Part shown: positions 11,374-15,649 of the stretch, in pieces | How positions within the stretch are numbered: position 1 is the first letter of the stretch | Layout of the letters: every line of letters starts with the position of its first letter | Origin: Chloroflexota bacterium | GTDB taxonomy: Bacteria; Chloroflexota; Limnocylindria; Limnocylindrales; CSP1-4 | Assembly (NCBI GenBank): GCA_013698385.1 | Contig: JACCVB010000276.1 | Coordinates: 1 to 15,649, forward strand | Direction of reading: 5' to 3' | Length of the DNA: 15,649 bases | Position numbers and translations under genes: made by a program | Notes under the pieces: model-generated | What the model was told of the DNA's origin: nothing | The model's input: the letters and a program-made list of their open reading frames with translations, nothing else | Database searches by the model: none

Positions 11374-14082
11374 GTGACCCCAACCTCCCGCCGCCGGCCG
11401 CGCAAGGGCGCCTCGGAGGCCGCTCCGATCGGCACCGGAACCGTGTTCTCGGACCTCGCAGAGACGGCTACCGCGCCACTGCCCGAGGAGCCGGATTGGC
11501 TCCGCGAAGCGTCCGCGACCTCGGCAGCCACGACCCCGGCCGATCCCGCTGGCCCCCAGCCCGCCGCCCCGGACCCGGTGGCCATCGCGGTCCGTCGCCA
11601 GCACCGCGCCGAGGAGATCGTCAAGGCCCTCAACCCGGAACAGGCCCGTGCCGTCACGACCACGGACGGCCCGCTCCTGATCCTGGCCGGCGCGGGTTCG
11701 GGCAAGACGAGGGTGCTCGCCCACCGGATCGCGTACCTCGTCGGAGTCAAAGGTGTCGCGCCCTGGCGGATCCTGGCCGTGACCTTCACGAACAAGGCGG
11801 CATCGGAACTGCGCGACAGGATCATCAGCCTGGTCGGCGAAGGCGGCCGAGACGTCGGAGCCGGCACGTTCCACGCGCTCAACGCGCGGGTCCTGCGCCA
11901 GGACGGGGAAGCGATCGGCGTGTCTCGACGCTTCGTCATCTACGACACGGATGACCAGCAGGCGTTGATGAAGCAGATCCTGCGCGAGCAGGACCTGCCG
12001 CTGACCGGCGAGTTCCGTCCGAGCGCCGTGCTCGGCGCCATCTCGCGCGCCAAGAACGAGATGCTGGACCCGACGTTCCTCGCCGAGCACGCCTCGAACC
12101 ACCGCGAACGGACGATCGCGAGGCTCGCGACCCGCTACCAGGAACGTCTCCGGGCGTCCCAGGCGCTCGACTTCGACGACATCCTGCTTGAAGCCGTCCG
12201 CCTGTTCCAGGAAGCGCCCGACGTCCTCGCCAAGTACCAGGAGCGCTGGCGCTACCTCCACGTCGACGAGTACCAGGACACGAACCGAGCGCAGTACCTG
12301 TGGGTCAAGGCCCTCGCCGGCAGATACGGGAATCTCGCCGTCGTAGGCGACGACGACCAGTCGATCTACTCGTGGCGCGGCGCGGACCTGCGCAACATCC
12401 TCGACTTCGAGCGCGACTGGCCGGGCGCCGCCGTGGTCAAGCTGGAGCGCAACTACCGCTCGACCCAGCTCATCCTCGATGCCGCTCACGCGGTGGTCTC
12501 CCACAACACCGCGCGCAAGGACAAGAAGCTCTGGACCGAGCAGGCCGGCGGTGCCAGGATCCAGCGCTTCGAGGCCTACAACGAGGAAGAGGAAGCCGAG
12601 TGGATCGCCCGCCAGGTCGAAGGCCTGTCGGGAGGCCGCGGGACGGTCCTGACCAGGCGTGCCGACGACGAGGGATCGGACGACCGGTTCCGGGCACACG
12701 ACGTCGCGGTGATGTACCGGATGAACGCCCAATCCCGCGCGATCGAGGAATCGTTCCTGCGCTACGGGATCCACTACCAGCTGATCGGCGGCACGCGCTT
12801 CTACGCCCGGCGCGAGGTCAAGGATGCCCTCGCCTATCTGCGCATCCTGCGCTCGGACGCGGACAGCGTCAGCTTCGAGCGGATCATCAACGTGCCCGCG
12901 CGCTCGATCGGCGACAGGACGATCGAGGCGCTCCGCGCGACGGCCGCCGCGATCGACCCGGCGACCGGCGAACCATCGACCTTCTGGAGCGCCCTCGAAC
13001 GCGCCGCTCAAGGCGACATCGTGGGCCTCGTGCCGCGAACGCGCGGTGCCCTGGCCGACTTCGCCGCGCTCGTCCGCCGCATGCGGGCCCGGGTCGGCGT
13101 GCTGCCGCTGCCTGAACTGCTCGACGACGTCCTGGAGACCTCGGGCTATCGGGCGATGCTGGCGGACGGCTCCGAGGACGGCGAGGAGCGCTGGGCCAAC
13201 CTCCTGGAGCTGCGCTCGGTCACGACTCGCTACGACGACCTGGCCCCGGACGACGCGCTGGACCGGCTCCTGGAAGAGACGGCGCTGGTCGCCGACCAGG
13301 ATTCGTACGAGGGCGACGCCGATGCCGTGACGCTCATCACGCTCCACGCGGCGAAGGGCCTCGAATTCCCCGTCGTCTTCATCGCGGGTCTTGAGGAGGG
13401 GCTCTTCCCGCACAGCCGGGCGCTGGACGACGAGCGCCAGCTGGAGGAGGAACGTCGGCTCGCGTACGTCGGCATCACGAGGGCCAAGCGCCGGCTGTTC
13501 CTGTCCCATGCGTGGCGCCGGGCGACCTGGGGGATGGGCCAGGCTGCCGTCCCGTCCAGGTTCCTCCTGGAGATCCCGGCCGAGCTGATGGTCGGCCCGC
13601 GCCTGGGCGGCCTGGATGAGTCGGAGCGGGAACTCGACCTCGACCTCGTGTTCGGCCAGCGGCGGACGTCCCGGTTCGGCACCCCGGTCCGTGGCGGGGT
13701 CGGCGGCGGGGCAGGGGGTGGAGCCTATCGCCAGGGGAGCGGCCGTCCCGGCGCCCCCGCGCCCGGTGAGCCATTCCGCCCGAGCCGCGACCTCGCCGCG
13801 AAACGTGAGGCGTTCGAAGCCGGCGCGCCGTCGGGGACCCTGGCGCGGGAACCCGGTCCGCCGACCACGGACCGACCGGCCCGCCCCGCCCGACCGATCA
13901 TCCCCGGCGAGCGCCAGTTCCGTGACGGCGATCGCGTTCGCCACGGCCGTTGGGGCGACGGTATCGTCGTGACCTCGAAGCTGACCCGGAGCGACGAGGA
14001 GATCACCGTCGCCTTCCGGAACGCAGGCGTCGGTCGCAAGACGATGCTGGCCAGCCTGGCCAACCTCGAGATCATCGGGTGA
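11374..14082 (+). CDS. pcrA: UvrD/PcrA-type superfamily 1 DNA helicase (902 aa)
   Basis: This is a 3'-5' ATP-dependent DNA helicase for repair and removal of replication obstacles. The motifs are intact: Q-motif LNPEQARAV (86-94), Walker A AGAGSGKT (105-112), TFTNKAASEL (motif Ia), DEYQD (298-302), GDDDQSIYSWRGAD (325-338), LHAAKGLEFPVVF (near 657-669) and GITRAKRR (about 700-707). An 85-residue Ala/Pro-rich extension precedes the Q-motif. The C-terminus has a Gly-rich linker (about 770-790), a disordered Pro/Arg part, and a Tudor-like domain (RFRDGDRVRHGRWGDGIVV style) as in PcrA, where it contacts RNA polymerase. The GTG start is supported by the TAGAAT box. The stop overlaps the next start. 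Confidence 0.95.
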   Translation: MTPTSRRRPRKGASEAAPIGTGTVFSDLAETATAPLPEEPDWLREASATSAATTPADPAGPQPAAPDPVAIAVRRQHRAEEIVKALNPEQARAVTTTDGPLLILAGAGSGKTRVLAHRIAYLVGVKGVAPWRILAVTFTNKAASELRDRIISLVGEGGRDVGAGTFHALNARVLRQDGEAIGVSRRFVIYDTDDQQALMKQILREQDLPLTGEFRPSAVLGAISRAKNEMLDPTFLAEHASNHRERTIARLATRYQERLRASQALDFDDILLEAVRLFQEAPDVLAKYQERWRYLHVDEYQDTNRAQYLWVKALAGRYGNLAVVGDDDQSIYSWRGADLRNILDFERDWPGAAVVKLERNYRSTQLILDAAHAVVSHNTARKDKKLWTEQAGGARIQRFEAYNEEEEAEWIARQVEGLSGGRGTVLTRRADDEGSDDRFRAHDVAVMYRMNAQSRAIEESFLRYGIHYQLIGGTRFYARREVKDALAYLRILRSDADSVSFERIINVPARSIGDRTIEALRATAAAIDPATGEPSTFWSALERAAQGDIVGLVPRTRGALADFAALVRRMRARVGVLPLPELLDDVLETSGYRAMLADGSEDGEERWANLLELRSVTTRYDDLAPDDALDRLLEETALVADQDSYEGDADAVTLITLHAAKGLEFPVVFIAGLEEGLFPHSRALDDERQLEEERRLAYVGITRAKRRLFLSHAWRRATWGMGQAAVPSRFLLEIPAELMVGPRLGGLDESERELDLDLVFGQRRTSRFGTPVRGGVGGGAGGGAYRQGSGRPGAPAPGEPFRPSRDLAAKREAFEAGAPSGTLAREPGPPTTDRPARPARPIIPGERQFRDGDRVRHGRWGDGIVVTSKLTRSDEEITVAFRNAGVGRKTMLASLANLEIIG

Positions 14083-15194
14083 ACGCCGGCCCGCTCACCG
14101 ACTCTCGACTGGCGTCCATCGTCGCGCTGGCGGACTTCGAGCCGCTGGCGCGAGGCGTCATGGCGGCCGAGGCTTTCGACTACGTGGCCGGCGGAGCCTG
14201 GGACGAGATCAGCCTGCTCGAAAACGACGCGGCCTGGCGTCGTCGCCGGTTCCGTCCGCGGGTCCTCGTCGACGTCAGCGGCGTGGATCCGTCCACGACG
14301 CTCCTCGGGGCATCGGCCGCGCTACCCCTCGCGATCGCGCCGATGGCCGCGCACGGTCTTGCGCACGCGGATGCGGAGCTCGCCACGGTGCGCGCCGCAG
14401 CGGCCGTCGGCGTGCCCTTCATCACCTCGACCATGTCCACCCGCTCCCTGGAGGAGGTCGCGGCAGCCGCCGCGGGCCACGACCGCTGGTTCCAGCTCTA
14501 CACCCAGGCCGATCCCGGCCGTACCCGGGCCCTGGTCCAGCGCGCCCATTCGGCCGGCTACGGGGCGATCATCCTGACAGTGGACCTGCCGCGACTCGGC
14601 TACCGCGACCGCGATCGTCGGAGCGGGTTCGACCTGGACGTGCCGCTCGGGAACTTCCCCGAGACGACCGGGCCCACCCACGCCGACCACGGCCGCGACG
14701 GATACGAGCGGCTGGATGAGCAGCGCCTGGCCGGCCTGACCTGGGACGACCTGGCGACCGTCCGAAGCTGGACCTCCCTGCCGCTCGTGCTCAAGGGCAT
14801 CCTGACCGCGGAGGACGCCCGCCTCGCGGTCGAGCACGGCGTCGACGCGATCGTGGTCAGCAACCACGGCGCGCGCCAGCTCGACCGGACCCCCGCGCCG
14901 ATCGACGTCCTCGCCGAAGTGGCGGCTGCGGTGGACGGGCGGACGGAAGTGTGGGTCGACGGGGGCGTCCGACGCGGGCTCGACATCGCGATCGCCCTGG
15001 CACTCGGTGCCCGCGGGGTGCTCGTCGGCCGGCCCATCCTGTGGGCTCTGGCCGCGGCCGGACAGCCCGGCGTGGAGCGTGTGCTGGCCATCCTCGCCGA
15101 GGAATTCACGATCGCGATGGCCCTGCTCGGCACCCCGACGGTGGATTCGATCACGAGTCGACACCTCGTCGATGGATCCGTGATCGGAACCTGA
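14079..15194 (+). CDS. FMN-dependent alpha-hydroxy-acid dehydrogenase/oxidase (371 aa)
   Basis: The enzyme family oxidises L-2-hydroxy acids (lactate, glycolate, mandelate and others) to 2-oxo acids using FMN. The TIM-barrel signatures are present: FDYVAGGAWDE with Y35, APMAAHGLAH, QLYTQ with Y141, TVDLPRLGYRDRD (167-179), VLKG with K239, SNHGARQLD with the catalytic base H263 and substrate-binding R266, then DGGVRRG (294-300) and GR (317-318). The length is typical. The GTG start overlaps the helicase stop (GTGA), so I reject the long upstream extension in this frame. Coupling to a helicase gene looks incidental to function. The substrate cannot be told from sequence. Confidence 0.92.
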   Translation: MNAGPLTDSRLASIVALADFEPLARGVMAAEAFDYVAGGAWDEISLLENDAAWRRRRFRPRVLVDVSGVDPSTTLLGASAALPLAIAPMAAHGLAHADAELATVRAAAAVGVPFITSTMSTRSLEEVAAAAAGHDRWFQLYTQADPGRTRALVQRAHSAGYGAIILTVDLPRLGYRDRDRRSGFDLDVPLGNFPETTGPTHADHGRDGYERLDEQRLAGLTWDDLATVRSWTSLPLVLKGILTAEDARLAVEHGVDAIVVSNHGARQLDRTPAPIDVLAEVAAAVDGRTEVWVDGGVRRGLDIAIALALGARGVLVGRPILWALAAAGQPGVERVLAILAEEFTIAMALLGTPTVDSITSRHLVDGSVIGT

Positions 15195-15309
15195 GGGATC
15201 CCGGCCCGCACCTGCGGCTGACGATCGTGGATCTGGCCGATGGCGACGACGACCGGCAGCTGGCCGCCTGATCCTCGGCCGGATCGGGTCGCGAACACCG
15301 CATCTTCGG

Positions 15310-15315
15310 TACCCT
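15310..15315 (+). promoter_or_regulatory. Possible -10 box before ligA
   Basis: TACCCT fits TANNNT and lies 7 nt before the ATG at 15323. No ribosome-binding site is seen, which is consistent with leaderless expression. Confidence 0.35.
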
Positions 15316-15322
15316 CGCATGC

Positions 15323-15649
15323 ATGAGCCTCGGACTGCCCCCGGCGGACCCGGCGCTGGTCGCCGAGGCTACCGCGCTTGATGTCCAGGCCGCCGCGGCT
15401 CGGCATGCGGGGCTGGCAGAGCGGGTCTCGACCGCCAACCGCCAGTACTACGACGACGATGCGCCGGAGCTGACCGACGCCGAGTACGACGCGCTCTTTC
15501 GCGAGCTCGTCGCCCTGGAGAGCGCCCATCCGCAGCTGATCACGCCCGACTCACCGACCCAGCAAGTGGGCGGCTCGCCCGCCGGCACGTTCAGCGAGGT
15601 CCGCCACCGCCGACCGATGCTCAGCCTCGGCAATGCGTTCAGCCACGAC
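15323..15649 (+). CDS. ligA: NAD-dependent DNA ligase LigA, N-terminal part (partial)
   Basis: LigA seals nicks in DNA during replication and repair. The 109 visible codons cover domain Ia and the start of the adenylation domain: NRQYYDDDAPELTDAEYDAL, whose tyrosines and DAEYD motif bind NMN, then HPQLITPDSPTQQVGG and RPMLSLGNAF. The catalytic KxDG lysine lies beyond the window edge. The ATG at 15323 is chosen over GTG codons upstream because it starts the homologous region and follows a TACCCT box. It stands 128 nt after the hydroxy-acid dehydrogenase. The order helicase then ligA recalls the pcrA-ligA pairing found in other bacteria. Confidence 0.95.
   Translation, partial: MSLGLPPADPALVAEATALDVQAAAARHAGLAERVSTANRQYYDDDAPELTDAEYDALFRELVALESAHPQLITPDSPTQQVGGSPAGTFSEVRHRRPMLSLGNAFSHD

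Noticed and set aside
11266..13944. Very long open frame (892 codons) on the - strand opposite the helicase gene
   Set aside because: It is a GC-rich antisense shadow: the + strand encodes all UvrD motifs, while the antisense translation has low complexity and no recognisable domain.

Overview
The window is a GC-rich bacterial chromosome segment interrupted by a mobile element of about 10 kb. The left edge holds the last 92 codons of groEL. The right flank carries a lipoprotein gene, a UvrD/PcrA-type helicase, an alpha-hydroxy-acid dehydrogenase and the first 109 codons of ligA, all on the + strand. High GC, GTG starts, stop/start overlaps and apparently leaderless promoters (TANNNT 6-7 nt before the start codon) fit a high-GC Chloroflexota or actinobacterium. 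My leaning is the former, but no marker here settles the phylum.

Layout. 1-281: groEL 3' end. 272-10312: the integrated element, bounded by a 10-bp direct repeat that includes the groEL stop codon. 10313-10496: the displaced groEL downstream region with a strong hairpin. 10497-11339: lipoprotein. 11374-14082: helicase. 14079-15194: FMN-dependent alpha-hydroxy-acid dehydrogenase, overlapping the helicase stop. 15323-end: ligA.

The element. Most genes lie on the - strand and read leftward from the integrase at the right end. They are: tyrosine integrase, a GTGA-coupled unknown protein, a small ribbon-helix-helix-like protein, an excisionase-type HTH protein, a probable ssDNA-binding protein, a primase-polymerase/RepA-type helicase, a string of small unknown proteins joined by ATGA/GTGA overlaps, a zinc-finger protein, a P27-like terminase small subunit with two coupled small genes, and finally a 76-aa helical protein. 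A hairpin with a U-rich tail at 598-631 lies beyond the last of these. A few + strand genes interrupt the array: a SnoaL/NTF2-fold protein, a start-less gene tail, and two small genes with leaderless promoters.

Interpretation. Integrase, excisionase, a replication module and an orphan small terminase, with no large terminase, portal, capsid or tail genes, match the logic of phage satellites (PICI-like elements). The integration site is the 3' end of groEL rather than a tRNA gene. Just past the primase-helicase gene is a compact block of iteron-like repeats between perfect inverted repeats ending in CG dinucleotide tracts. It is a candidate replication origin, and it may also allow slippage-driven switching of the primase C-terminus.
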